64,000 bases of DNA from Oscarella lobularis (Eukaryota; Porifera; Homoscleromorpha; Homosclerophorida; Oscarellidae), in assembly GCF_947507565.1 (NCBI RefSeq), contig NC_089181.1, positions 1,048,536 to 1,112,535 on the forward strand, given 5' to 3'. Position 1 is the stretch's first letter; every line of letters begins with the position of its first letter. Both the position numbers and the translations under genes were made by a program. Below are positions 32,926-43,410 of the stretch, in pieces. Below the pieces are notes generated by a model. It was not told the origin of the DNA and did no database searches. It saw only the letters and a list, made by a program, of their open reading frames with translations.

Positions 32926-33283
32926 GTAATTCGAACGACAGTTTTGTGAACTCCCATGTGCCCGGATGTTGGGTCGACATGACAAGCGCGAACAATCTGC
33001 GGCTTTTCGACGCTACTCCTAATGCAACGCAGCTCGATCAACTATAGATGTCTAGGTGTTATCCAAGCGAAAGTAACCAAAACTGCATTACCTGGCCGCG
33101 AAGTTTTTTGAGATAGAACAGTTGTCCGTGTCTAACCCGGAAAGTCTTCGCCCTTCGCCTCACACTTCGCTTCGCGTTGTCCGTAGAACCAGCGGGGTAG
33201 GTTTGCTCTGTTAATTAAGTAGAGAAAAACGGCATTAATAATGTCGAACGCACCTAGTTCACCGAATTCTTCTTCGTCGCTCA
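32926..33283 (-). pseudogene. Ginger1 transposase, N-terminal exons and H2C2 half
   Basis: ATG at 33283 opens an acidic MSDEEEFGELGAFDIINA segment. After a one-base shift near 33160 it continues RRRAKTFRVRHGQLFYLKKL. A 50-base intron (33091-33042) precedes LIELRCIRSSVEKPQIVRAC, HVDPTSGHMGVHKTVVRITE. The two His of the integrase H2C2 finger are here; the two Cys lie at 30.1 kb, across the hAT insertion. The frame matches the KxFxxxxGxLYxxK...H.GHxGxxKT pattern upstream of Gypsy/Ginger integrases. Region 33284-33620 is 5' leader with no gene. Confidence 0.8.
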
Positions 33284-33743
33284 TGACTCAAAAACCGGAA
33301 AGATAGTCCTACGCAATAAATTCAAGCGCGGAAATCCAAAAGAAGAAGAAACACGTGCGCTTACCAGGAGGAAAAATGGCGGAATTACATGCGCAATCAG
33401 TCCCTTCACGCGCTTTAGAAGACGTAATTCTATTTCGGTACCGTAGTCTAGTTCGAATTCGTTGCCTCTCCAGTCCGTTCTGCCAGGCGATATAAGGAAA
33501 CGTCGCCGATCCGTGGACGTCAGCGGTGGAACAGAAATCGCTAGACTAGCAACGCCGGATCGCCAAGCTTACTTCGAGCTCCCAGAAGGTATTACAGGGC
33601 CTGTGTGTCAGTCAGAGGTCCGCCGCTTGTCGCAGAACGTACAAACTGTTCCGGACACTTTTTTCAGACCCGGACAATTTGTTCCTGAAAAAAAGTGTCC
33701 AGCCGGACACTTTTTTACCCGGACACTTTTTTCGTGACAGTGC

Positions 33744-33915
33744 GCAGCGCTATGGGAGACTCTCAAGTCAGAGTTCGTAAAATTCCTAGCTAACGAGTAG
33801 GAATGGAGAGGAATCGCCAGACGATTTGAAAGTCGTTGGAATTTTCCACGTCTGGGAGCCATCGACGGAAAGCACGTCATAATACAGGCCCCGTCCCATG
33901 CTGGTTCTTCGTATT
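33744..33915 (+). pseudogene. PIF/Harbinger transposase, middle part
   Basis: The frame continues from 27003: AALWETLKSEFVKFLANE, a TAG, EWRGIARRFESRWNFP, GAIDGKHVIIQAP and SHAGSSY. GAIDGKH carries the first catalytic Asp of DDE_Tnp_4. The frame is cut at 33916 by dispersed repeat B, and the remaining catalytic part is not found. The 27003/33744 junctions show one element split by the Ginger1 insertion. Confidence 0.85.
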
Positions 33916-34163
33916 ATTCCCCGAACACCAGGGCGCGCGCGGGCTTCGGCAAACGTGATCGCCCAAAAACCAAAGTGTGTCTGTCTGTCGGTATACCCTA
34001 ACGTCACAATCGCACTTAGGCGAATCACAGACACAGGTGCCTTTATGACATCACAGCCATTGTGATGTCATACTCTCCCGTATCTTCAACAAAATGTACA
34101 TAAAAGGTGACGTCACAGTAGATAGGAACCCCGGATTGTGTTTAAAACTTTTCAGGAAGGAGG
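33916..34163 (+). repeat. Dispersed repeat B, copy 2
   Basis: Direct partner of 20648-20904 (see there). It starts within the Harbinger codons for SSYY and ends TTTTCAGGAAGGAGG. Contains a TGACATCAC...GTGATGTCA hairpin and a GACGTCAC site. Confidence 0.8.
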
Positions 34164-34165
34164 AC

Positions 34166-34212
34166 AGTGCACCCACGCATGAATGTCCCGCGTGACCTTC
34201 ATGCGTGTGTGC
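34166..34212. repeat. Near-perfect 17-base hairpin
   Basis: GTGCACCCACGCATGAA pairs with TTCATGCGTGTGTGCAC around a 14-base loop. It lies directly after dispersed repeat B. Role unknown. Confidence 0.7.
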
Positions 34213-34695
34213 ACAGTAAATGCCGCGAAATTCAAAATCTGTACATCGCGCGTACTTCGCGGCTATTCGCAGGGTGTTAGGAATGTCTAGTCTACTACGT
34301 AGTCGAAGATTTTGTCAATCGGTTGCTTACCTTTCGCGTAATCGCCTTCCATTGCCAAAAAGGCAACTTTTTCGTTTCCAGCCTTGGATCCCGCTGCAGC
34401 TATTCGATGTCTTTCGCAAAATATGAAGTTCTTCTAAATTCTTTAGCATTGGTCGAAGCGATTTTTGGTCCGTCTCCTTCATCATCCGCAATTCCGCTTC
34501 CAAATTCGGTTGCTAGGCTCCATTATTAGACCCTAGGCTTCGTTTCGCGGCTTCGCTCCTGCGCGAAAAGACGCGGAAGAAAGAAAAAAGTATTGGTCGA
34601 AGCGATTTGGCTTTCCTTTTTTCGTTCGTGAGTTATTGCTCGCCGAGTCGTCGCTAGGAAAGCCTTCCTCGACATCTTAGCGCGCTTTATGAGGA
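34213..34695. other. No recognised gene
   Basis: Two short overlapping plus-strand frames (34220-34426, 34323-34529) without recognisable domains. It may contain the promoter of the gene at 34696. Confidence 0.35.
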
Positions 34696-35160
34696 ATGGC
34701 AAATACTGAAAGATTCACCTTTTCCTCAGTCGTGAAAGCAGTCAAGCTCTACTCCGCTGCAAATGACGTCGCCCTGTCGGTCCCAGTCGTCCTCGAATGG
34801 GATCAATTCAACAGACACGACCGATACGCTGTATCGGTGTTTGCGAGGTGCCGCGGTCGTCGAAAAATCGCGGGGCACCTCACAATAGACGACGCCGCCA
34901 AACTTGGCCCCTATTTACGGCGCGGCACGTTGACGGCAGAGGGGTAGGCAGTCTAATCTTGTCATACGTTTATAGGTAAATATTATTAATACCTTTTCTG
35001 TAGTGCATTTTCAAGTGGTCCATACGCAACGCTGAGCCGCTCTTATCAGCATCGTGTGGCCGACGTCGTCGTCACAGTCAGCGGTAAAAAAGAGATCGTC
35101 GACGAATTTAAAAAACTCTTAGTTGTGTGGGTGTCCATGGCTGTTAAAATATATGTATAA
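34696..35160 (+). CDS. Small two-exon HIRAN-like protein
   Basis: Exon 1 34696-34943, intron 34944-35003 (60 bases, GTAGGC...CTGTAG), exon 2 35004-35160, giving about 134 codons with no break. The motif NRHDRYAVSVFARCRG, then KIAGHLTIDDAAKLGPYLRRG, fits HIRAN-type domains (NPxDxxAVxV...VGHxP...L...L). HIRAN domains bind single-stranded DNA 3' ends in helicase-like proteins; stand-alone versions in invertebrate genomes are uncharacterised. Exon 2 ends DVVVTVSGKKEIVDEFKKLL. The intron phase joins into a good frame. Whether it is a host gene or part of an element is unclear; no termini seen around it. Confidence 0.6.
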
Positions 35161-35329
35161 AAACGTTTTTTCGAGACTGAGGGTTGGGCCACCAGGCGTC
35201 ACGTGCAAGTCAGGAATCGAACCTGACCATTCCTCATTCACTGACAGTTGTGTCAGTGGAACTGCATTAATTAAGCAGTGTCTCTTGCTAAATAAAATAA
35301 TTAATATTTAATAATTGGGGTCCAACCTT
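35161..35329. other. tRNA-like T-arm, no full tRNA
   Basis: On the minus strand GTCAGGTTCGATTCCTGAC (35208-35226) forms a perfect T-arm with a B-box consensus. No matching acceptor 5' half or clear A box upstream, so this is at best a tRNA-derived SINE relic. Confidence 0.3.
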
Positions 35330-36290
35330 AATACTCGTCGATGCGATTTGTATTTTTTGAGAGCTTCTTTCACTTCGCTGACATCGGTTACTCCATTCCT
35401 ATAAATTTCAACGTATTCACGCGCTTTTCTATAAAACTTACGTATCCGATCGATTGGGACGTCGTCGAGTGCTGGATTGACGTGAGATGTAAGTGCTGTG
35501 ATGGAGTAGTTGCATCGTCGTCTTGTTACCCGTTTGGCCTCCGCCCAGAGCTGCTCGATGGGGTTGCATTCGCAGTGGAATTTTGGAAGAAATGTGGCGA
35601 AATGTCCGGCGTCCCTTGCAATCTTCTCTACTAATGATGGCCTCGTGACTTGATAATTCCTTCTCCATGTCCGGCCTGAGCATTCCCTCTCTGTATCGAT
35701 TTCGTAGTTGTAGACACGCTTTCATTCCAATATTTTGTCCATTTGAATCTGTCATAGAGAAAAAACGACCCTCCCACATAGTATCCCTCATAAATGGTGT
35801 ATTTTTCCCTCCCGGACCCACGTTCATGCGTTTTACGTTTAATGCGTCAGGACTTTGTATTGTGTGATTAGAACTTTGATCAAATATCCATAAAATATCA
35901 TAACTACTACAAGGGTACTTAAAGCTAGCTATCTTAACGGCGTCACTAAACTGAGAAATAAATTTACTACTATTCCAATACCCATCTCTATTCTTCCCAT
36001 ATCTAAGTATGACTCTAGCTGCCTTTTAATGTTAGGGTGTGTGCGTCTAAATAATGTATACTCATCATCAGTAAGCCTAAGACAACCACAATACTCATCT
36101 ATAAAATCAGATACCATTAACCCCGTTCCCCTATTCTTAGGCCTAATGCTAGTTTGATCTTCTAAAGCCCACATAAAAGTTTGATCATCATTACTCTGAA
36201 ACGAACACTCATCATGAAATATAGTAACTAACTGCTTTTCTGCTAACACATTTCCTACATTATGTATACTAGAAGACACAGACGACACAT
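35330..36290 (-). pseudogene. DDE-superfamily transposase (Tc1/mariner-related), core
   Basis: Frame 36288-35929: FHDECSFQSNDDQTFMW (first Asp), IRPKNRGTGLMVSDFIDEY. After a shift near 35945, AVKIASFKYP and ILWIFDQSSNH (second Asp), MNVGPGGKNTPFMRD. After another shift near 35600, FLPKFHCECNPIEQLWAEAK (third acidic residue in NPIE) and RKAREYVEIYRNG with KKYKSHRRV near 35340. All three catalytic residues survive, but two frameshifts inactivate it. The family is common and multi-copy in cnidarian, oomycete and fungal genomes. A possible N-terminal relative sits at 24.8-25.0 kb. Confidence 0.75.
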
Positions 36291-36388
36291 CTGAAGGTGG
36301 GGGTGGGGCAAGTGAGATGATTCGAAACTACGTACATACTCTATATACTTATTACATATAAAATTATTAAAATATATTAGAATATAAA

Positions 36389-36450
36389 TGCATGCATGTA
36401 TGTATGTGCATGCATGTATGTATGTATGTATGTACAGTATGCATGCATGC
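36389..36450. repeat. ATGT/ATGC microsatellite
   Basis: Runs of ATGCATGC and ATGTATGT/ATGTATGTA over about 60 bases. Confidence 0.9.
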
Positions 36451-36494
36451 TAGGGTTCGGTACTGTAGGTGGTGTTTGCTACAATTAGTACTAA

Positions 36495-39400
36495 CTAGCT
36501 GAGTACCCGGCTTCGCCCGGGTGTAGTTCCCAATTGATTACTTACGGTGTGGTTCCCAATTGATTACTTACTTATTGGCATACGTGTCGGCGTTACCCAG
36601 GCCACACCACGGGGAGGTCCGTAAGCCACGTGGCCCAAAAATGGTGGCCTCTTTCCAGGCGTAGGATAAGATTGCAAAGTTAATTAAGAGGAAGGTGGGG
36701 CTAAACGACTTCGTGGTAAACTAAATTTGCTGTTTTGGAAGTTTCTACGCGAGAGCAGGCGACGTAGAATTGGCCGTGTACAAAGCATTTTGTCTGAAGA
36801 CTGAGGTCTACCATTTTCAGCATTTGTCCTTGCGATTTGTTGATCGTCATTGCAAATGAAAGCCTCACGGGAAACTGAAGTGTTTGGAACGGGATGGTGC
36901 AATCGGAAGGAATTAGGGGAATGCGCGGAATAAATACACTCTCCTTCGTATTGTCCTGTGCATATCGTCACCTCTATAACGTTGGGGCAGAGTCGCGTGA
37001 CGGTAAACTTTGTTCCGTTGCATAGCTTGGAAGCGTCGATGTTTCGCAGAAGCATAATAGGGGCACCAACTTTTAGAGCTAAGGTGTACGCAGGAAGACC
37101 GGGGGGATTCAGGAAATTAAGAACTTCGGTGGGATAGTTGACTGCATCGCCTGGTTTCATAGTCGTATCGACGGCGAGATAAACTTTTTCGTTTTCTGGT
37201 ATGAGCTGGAGCATAGTGACGTTTATTTGATTGACGGCGTCATTTCGAGGAGCTAGAATTGCGCGTTCGCCAAGCCAAGCGGTGTCTTTGTATCGCTCCT
37301 GAAGTTGAGGAAAAACGGCTTGTATGAGTTCGTTAGGTGATTGGACTACTGTGCCGCAAGGTACGTTGATAAGACCGTCTTCAGGGCCAGTGGGAATCCT
37401 TCCATTGCCGATTTCCAAGAGTAACTCTGCATAAGAGCCTGACTCGCTGTCTCCGTACAGATGCACTCTCACGTTCGTTGTCAAACGCATAGTTCGAACT
37501 TTAGGACAAATGGGGCGTGAGTATTTCAGGCATGCGGCATTCTCGTCGGCCTTTGTTCCTTTGGTATAACAGGCAACGTTTGTCTAAAGTCTCCTGCCAG
37601 TATTAGAGGCAGACCTCCCATGAGTGTGTCGTTGTTGCGAATATCTCGCAGGGATCTGTCTAATGCCACGAGAGCTTTTTGGTTATGGTGCATTCGTCCC
37701 ATACCGCGACTTTGGCCAGGGACAGAAGTCGAGCTCTCGTTGTGTTTTTCTGAATGGTGCACGTGGGACGCTCGTAGCGACTAATGTCGAGAGGTAGCTT
37801 GAAAACGGAGTGAGCTGTTTTGCCGCCGGTGAGAAGTTCTGCTGCAATTCCGGACGAAGCCACAGCAAGAGCAATGTCGCCTTGCGATCGTATTTTATCA
37901 AGGAAAAGATTGAGCAAATAGGTTTTTCCTGTTCCTCCTGGTGCATCGAGGAAAATGATTGTATCGTGGGGACCTCGAGCGACGTATGCAAGCAATTCAT
38001 CGTAAATGTGTCTTTGGTCCTGCGTGAGAGACCGTTCGTTCCTTGCCAGTCGTTCCTGCAATTCCGCGGTGTTATAAGAGTATTCGGCCGCAATTTCTCT
38101 GGGAAGGCTGTCGTCCTCTTGTCCAGAAGACTTCAAGAGCGATCAGGACTGGGCAAGTGGTAAGCGCTAGGTGGCTTTCCTCCAGGAAATGACAGCAGCC
38201 TGTTTTCGATGCAAAGTAATGCTCGATTGAAAATTGCGTCTGTGTACGGTAGCGTGTCGTCGTTTGCGCGTCTGCGAAGCGTTCGGAGGAAATCTTTGGC
38301 CATCGCTCCTTTGTGTTGTTCCCATAGACGAAGAGGATCGGAAATTTCGCACATGTGAAGCATGATGGCAAACATGTCGCGAATTTTGTGAGGACGATCG
38401 GTGACAGTGGCTTCTGTGAGTGCGAGGTGCCAATGCCGATCGTCGGCCAAAAGTCCGCGTTCTCTGCACGCTTCGGCGTACGTATCGAAAACGGTAACGT
38501 TTACTGTGCGCAGGTCTGCGAAAGACGTAGGTCCTCGAACGTGGAGCAATAGAAGTCGCAAAAGATAGCATTCGGTGTTTTTGGGGTGAACCGCGTAAAT
38601 GCGTCCTAAAGTTGTCGACTTTCTAATGCCGTCAGTTTCGGGCACGAGGTGACCTTATATCTGCCACTTTTTTCACCGATCTGTAGTATCGCGGAACGTC
38701 GATGTATAGTATAGTTTTGGCGAAATTGTCAGTAGCGCAGAGCTCGAAGAAACAGGCCAGCGTCGTAGCAGGAGGTTCTGCTGCACGGTCCGGGGCGTTC
38801 TGAACGTTAAACAGCATTCTCTGACCGTTTTCTAGATGAACGTGAAGTTGTTCGACTGCTGGAAAGTGGTCGTTAATGTGAAATTGCAACATGCGCCAAA
38901 CGCCTTCGTTTGTACTAATATATCTCGCTATTTGGTATCGCGTGATTTCGTTGTTCCTGTGCCGATTTGCCAAGACGACGACAGCTTTGTCTTTGCCCTT
39001 GTTCAAATAGGCCATGAGGTATTTCAGCGCGCAAATGGACCTGCAGTATTCGACGTTCACGTGGCCGTCGAAAGTGCGAGATAGAAATGGACTGTACGGA
39101 ACTACCCACCTGTTGTCGACGTGAAATCTGCCTATGGTCGTTTCTACTCCACCGTCTTCTGGATATCGACGTCGGTATACGGGATAACCGTTGAGGTATG
39201 TGATGCTCTCGCGCAAAAACTGTCTTGGATAGTGTTTGGTGCATTGGCCGTCTTTCATGCAAGGAGATCTGGGATTGAGTTGGCCGCAAGGTCCGTGAAT
39301 CATGTGCTTGGTTATTGTTCCGAAAAGTGCTGGGTCTTCGTTGGGGTCGGGAAGTTCGGCGCTTATGATGCTGTCTATTTGATCGGAACGAATTTTTTCT

Positions 39401-39881
39401 ACCATCCACGAGAGACAGTGTACGTGAAGTAGGCCGCGCTTCTGCCACTCGATCGTGTAAACGTGGCACCGCTTGATGCCGTAAATGTGTTGCGTGTCCA
39501 CGAGGTACATGAACCTTTGAACTTTCAAACGGAACACTCTGGCTATAAGATCGTGTCGATTTTTTGGCGTTTGTCTCGGAAGGAGTTAGTCCGTAATTTC
39601 TGGCCAATTTGGATTGCAGGTCATGGTTATGAATAAATCGGGAGCTCCGTGATGCTTGACGTACGTCATTGCGTCTTGGCATTTTTCGTGCATGTATCGA
39701 GGTCCTTCGGTAAATGACGACGGTATAACGACCAATTGGCCAACGTTGCGCACGTCGCCGTCAGTTTCGACTGCATCCCTTAGCGCCGTGTAGGAGGCAG
39801 CACGAAGTTGTTCTTGGTTTGTGCGGATGTGGTTTAGTCTGTTAGTGTCAAGCCGCCCAGCGCTACGCCGATGAATATTAA
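36495..39881 (-). mobile_element. Helitron, main part, with 3' terminus
   Basis: The minus-strand 3' end is a GC-rich hairpin (ACCCGGGCGAAGCCGGGT, 36504-36521) followed by ACTCAG and CTAG at 36495, then host T, the classic Helitron terminus. The Rep-helicase frame lies upstream (36684-39881). The 5' end is displaced: the coding sequence breaks off at a TTAA (39878-39881) where piggyBac inserted, and apparently resumes at 49964. Confidence 0.85.
36684..39881 (-). pseudogene. Helitron RepHel protein, broken
   Basis: In order on the minus strand: NRLNHIRTNQEQLR; FITMTCNPNWPEI (Rep motif 1), an in-frame TAA, YTIEWQKRGLLHVHCLSW (HUH motif, here HVH), KYLMAYLNKGKDK (tyrosine-lysine motif), GRIYAVHPKNTECYLLRLLL; then Pif1-type helicase with DAPGGTGKTYLLN (Walker A), VWDEC, GGLPLILAGDFRQTLPV, AYTLALKVGAPIMLLRN and, in a shifted frame, FAMTINKSQGQ and VACSRVETS near 36.8 kb. 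At least five frameshifts or stops. The domain order and length are those of an animal Helitron replication initiator and 5'-3' helicase. Confidence 0.88.
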
Positions 39882-40284
39882 CCCGTTCACCGTCAAATTT
39901 CGTCACTTCCGGTCACACGGCGCGCGCGCGCGTAGCCCGCGAAATTCAAAATAGCGTCCGAACAAAGCAGCATTCTGCCTGGCAACCTTTGTCAATTCGA
40001 ATGCCATGTGTCTTGACAAGATCGCCATCATTGTCTCCATTACTATAGCAACGCCAAAAAATTTAAATTTTAAAAATTTTAATAAAGTTTTTGCGTGAGC
40101 CTTACAATTTGTTTGCGCTTCTTTTGGTGTGCTTCCTTAGGCATTGTATCATTTACTTTCAGCAGCTTTGACGCACTATTGCTAGGCAAACAAACCGGAA
40201 GTAACATCAAATCATCATTCAGACACCTAATACGACATAACAGACGATGAAAAACAAACAAAAGACAGTAACAGTCATTGTCTC

Positions 40285-41203
40285 CTACAACTTCTTCAAA
40301 GTGTGGTATTCCTGAAAGCAGTTGCGGTCAGGAGCGACACAAAGATGGACGTCACAGGTAGTGCATCGGGTAAATGGCTCGTGACGAATTTTCTTCTTTA
40401 GCCTTTTGCTTTTTCGCTGCCGCGAACGCATTGCAGCCGAGATCGTGCAGACACATGTAGATGGGGTAGCGAAATATCTAGCCTGATGTCTGGGCGTTGC
40501 CTCTTTCTTCCTCTTCGCTTTCGCGAAGAAAAGTTGCCGATCAGTGCAACGCCAAGTTCCAGACGGAACTCTCGATAATCGCGTTTGGATCGTCCTTTCT
40601 CGGTGTGCCTTGTATCGCCGATTCTCCCTTCTATTATATAGGCGTTTAGTAAGGCCGCTTCCAAGAGATAAAAGGCAATTCTGCGCCAGCTTTTCTTGCT
40701 TTTTCTTCCGACGTTGTACAATGCCGTCATTTGGTCGCCTCTGTCGACGCCTCTCATGTGTGCAATGTACGGCGCGAGAAGAGGAGGGCACTCAACGTCG
40801 ATGAAATCCCGGCCATCACGTCGTGGTATAGTAGGCAACGTTCCGTCTGCGAGCCTTGGAATATGTGCCGTTGAAAGAAAATGAACGAAACGCCGGTCAA
40901 ACCATACGCACGACATAAGATGCTTTCTTGAGAGGTAGCGGTAGAATCCCCTTGGTGCGTTCCTCTTTTTTGGTAAAATTTGTTCGCAGAATCTTGGGAA
41001 AATCTTTTCTGTGAGGACGAACGGTTTCGCAGCAATAAATAGTTTTGTCCCAAAGAAGATCAAATAAAGTCGGCGACGAGTAGAAATTATCGGTGTATAA
41101 AACGTGTCCTTTTCCCTCCATCCCTTCCATCAAATCAAGCACAATTTGTGTTGACAGTCCGTGCCCGCCTGCAGCAGCATCTTTCTTTCCGGTGTATACG
41201 TCG
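40285..41203 (-). CDS. piggyBac transposase, 3' part
   Basis: Continues after the insertion: FDVYTGKKDAAAGGHGLSTQ, VLYTDNFYSSPTLFDLL (second catalytic Asp). A one-base shift at an A6 run (about 40970) leads into PRGFYRYLSRKHLMSCVWFD, FLSTAHIPRLADGTLP, YIAHMRGVDRGDQMTALYNV (third Asp). Another shift near 40440 gives the Cys-rich tail (RCTTCDVHLCVAPDRNCF) that binds the termini. The shifts lie in short runs and could be mutations or assembly errors; as read, the copy is inactive even without the insertion. Confidence 0.85.
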
Positions 41204-41229
41204 AATTTGTATGGTGGCCCTAAAGGGTC

Positions 41230-41520
41230 ATTTTCAGTACACTGTACATTGTACATTGTATATTGGAGAGAAGGCACAGTGTGCAATGTAGAGTGTACAT
41301 TGTAGAGAAATCACAGTCCACAATGTACAATGTACAACGTACATTGTACAACGTACAATGTACAATGTACATTGTACAACGTACAATGTACAATGTACAT
41401 TGTACAACGTACAATGTACAACGTACAATGTACAACGTACCATGTACAGTGTACAGTGTACAGTGTACAATGTACAGGGTTGAATGCGCAATGTACAGTG
41501 TGTAATGTACAAAATGGTGC
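41230..41520. repeat. GTACAATGTACA array, left end of IS3EU-like element
   Basis: Nearly continuous palindromic GTACATTGTACA / ACAATGTACAACGTACA units reaching from just inside the left TIR to about 41520. The sequence is open in several frames on both strands only because of its periodicity; I do not regard these as genes. Confidence 0.95.
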
Positions 41521-41812
41521 ACGAACACACGAAGTTGCATTTAATTTGCTATGTCGAATGGAAAAAAATTGAATTGATCTACACGCTATGAACGATATAT
41601 TGGACAAAAACGGCAGCCAATTTTACTGCGTCTTCTCCTGCAAGGCGTGCAACATCATTCTCACCCATGTTATACGTTTCTAGAAAGTCCCTAAATACGC
41701 TCTTCAATTCCTCAGGGACGTGTAGGAGGCGCGAAGAATTTTGCGTAATTGTTTTTCCGTAATCAAGAACGTCGTGGTCGATGCGTTTTGCGCAGTTTCG
41801 GCTGCCTGTAGG

Positions 41813-41834
41813 TAAGGTTAGGGTTAGGGTTAGC
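41813..41834 (+). repeat. Interstitial TTAGGG repeats
   Basis: About three GGTTAG/TTAGGG units just downstream of the transposase stop codon. The inverse (CCCTAA-type, degenerate) occurs at 46938-46972 in the same element. Confidence 0.85.
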
Positions 41835-41847
41835 CGTGAGGCCTTTG

Positions 41848-43035
41848 TTACGTTATACCGAATATTTCGGGAATGCGGTATAGGTCATCTGGTGATGCTC
41901 CTCGCTCGTGCGGTTTCAATCGTTGTTTACGAAAGCGATGATCATTCCACGTTTGCCTGAAGTTGTCGAGATCTCTTTGAATTACAGGCCACAGCGCTAG
42001 CCTCATGCAATCTCTACGTGGTGGGAATACCATATTGGAGTCAATTTTAATTTCATATCAAACCTCTGGATTATGTCGGAATAATCGACAACTCCGCTAA
42101 TCTTTAACTCCTTGCATGAGTTACAGTGAAACATGAATTTCTTTGATAATCAAAGAAATCTTAGTACCTTTAGCATTTCCATCCACCAATTAGCAAAGGT
42201 TCTTCTTATTTGTGAACACATTGCTTCAATTCGTTGATTGAAAATAGATCGTCCTTCTCTATAGCTTTTTTCTCCTCGAAGAGCGTCTACGTCGTTGTGA
42301 CGTTGCATCATTTGGAGTGGTGCTATTAGGCTGTGCTCTGTCCCCCTGTCTGATCGTATAATTGTAGGACAGCCTAAAGGGACAACCGTTACGTCGGTGA
42401 GTTTATCCAAAATTTATTTACATTTTTCCTTTAGGCAACAGTCGATATAAAGGTCGGCCACTTGCCGTGGATTCTTGTTGCTTGATATCAATTTGAGCCA
42501 TAAAATTTTACGGGAAAATCTGCAAAAGACAATTACACTTTCTTGCGCTGTCGAAATACAACGTACCCATCAACGCAACCGTGAATGTCAAACCGGTACG
42601 TACCCATCGATGTGCCAAACGAAGTTTGGCCCCTTCAAATAGTGGTGTTAGATGTATACCCTAATAACAATAGAGGAACGGTACCTGAGCTGTGTACTGG
42701 CGTCGACGAAAACGGCGTCTTCGTCTGAAGTCAACTCCAACAGGGTCCAGAATGGCGACAATCTGGCGTACCAGTTCCCTGTCACAATTTTGTAGGAAAG
42801 CATAACATGATAATAGTTTTGGCGTACCTCGGCACTCTACGATTGAGTTTCTGCTGAACGAGCTTCCATATGTGTCTATAGCCGGCGTCTCCATGACTGG
42901 ATGACAAAATTGCCTAAAGAAGAAATGACAGTGCGGAAAGACGACGTGGGCAAAGTCGCACTTGCACTTGCCGAAGTATTCTACGAAAAGACGCCTTTTG
43001 CCCAACCTTTCGCCGAAGGCCTTTTCTTCTGAGAT
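41848..43035 (-). CDS. IS3EU-like integrase-type transposase
   Basis: Exons on the minus strand. The first contains METPAIDTYGSSFSRNSIVE and QIVAILDPVGVDFRRRRRF; next KGPNFVWHIDGY (Asp 1), a disturbed stretch, then FDIHGCVDG, intron, FSRKILWLKLISSNKNPRQV. After an intron, LTDVTVVPLGCPTIIRSDRG (Asp 2; RSDRGTEH) and IFNQRIEAM (Glu of the DDE triad). After further introns, FPPRRDCMRLALWPVIQRDL, DNFRQTWNDHRFRKQR and ASPDDLYRIPEIFGIT, stop at 41848. This pattern (HIDGY, GC(I/V)DG(F/Y)SR, GTE, NQRIE, NxHRxR) is that of integrase-core proteins multi-copy in corals and fish. The short disturbance between HIDGY and FDIHG (about 42600) is a frame break or small deletion. All three catalytic residues are present. 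Confidence 0.75.
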
Positions 43036-43410
43036 GTCGTTTCAGAGTTGACATACTACAACGAAAAGAGACAAACTACATCCCAAAGCATGAAAAAGTG
43101 CGAATATGAAGCAGCGCACCTTAGGTGTACTCCGCTTCGAAGGCTCAAATGAGCTAGAATCGCTGCGTACGATTTTCCTCGCCGGAAATACTCTCTAATG
43201 CGACGCGACGTTACGTTGGAAATCTAAAATCACGCTTGATCAACGTTGCTGAGGTCAAATTACTGATATGAAGACAAACCATTTTGCTGGAGGAACTACG
43301 CATGCGCCTACAGTTGCTCATTCGTAAGCTTCATTCCTTTGCGTTTCTCGACGATTTATCGTTCTTCGTAGTCGTTTACTGCTTGATCACGTTGTCATTT
43401 ATGTACTGCA
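43036..43410. other. Divergent promoter region inside IS3EU-like element
   Basis: Lies between the minus-strand transposase and the plus-strand kinase gene, head to head. No TATA box evident; no coding signal. Confidence 0.4.

Larger units (their letters stand above)
27004..33739 (-). mobile_element. Ginger1-type DNA transposon, with nested hAT
   Basis: Left end TGTCCTGAAAAAAATGTGTC and right end (reverse complement) TGTCACGAAAAAAGTGTCCG, each followed by several inverted GTGTCCGG units. GTGC duplicates at 27000-27003 and 33740-33743. TGT termini, a 4-base duplication and an integrase with CXC/Ulp1/PHD parts all fit Ginger1. Without the nested hAT (30261-32919) it is about 4.1 kb. The Harbinger frame on the outside is contiguous across the GTGC (RETC | AALWETL), confirming the borders. 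Confidence 0.9.

Noticed and set aside
35208-35226. A tRNA gene
   Set aside because: Only the T-arm is present; no acceptor stem, anticodon arm or convincing A box.
38355-39432. Plus-strand frames across the Helitron
   Set aside because: Antisense to RepHel; no domains.
41220-41607. Overlapping long frames on both strands in the 41-kb array
   Set aside because: A 12-base self-complementary unit has no stop in several frames, so open frames arise automatically; the translation is a YNVQCT-type periodicity, not a protein.
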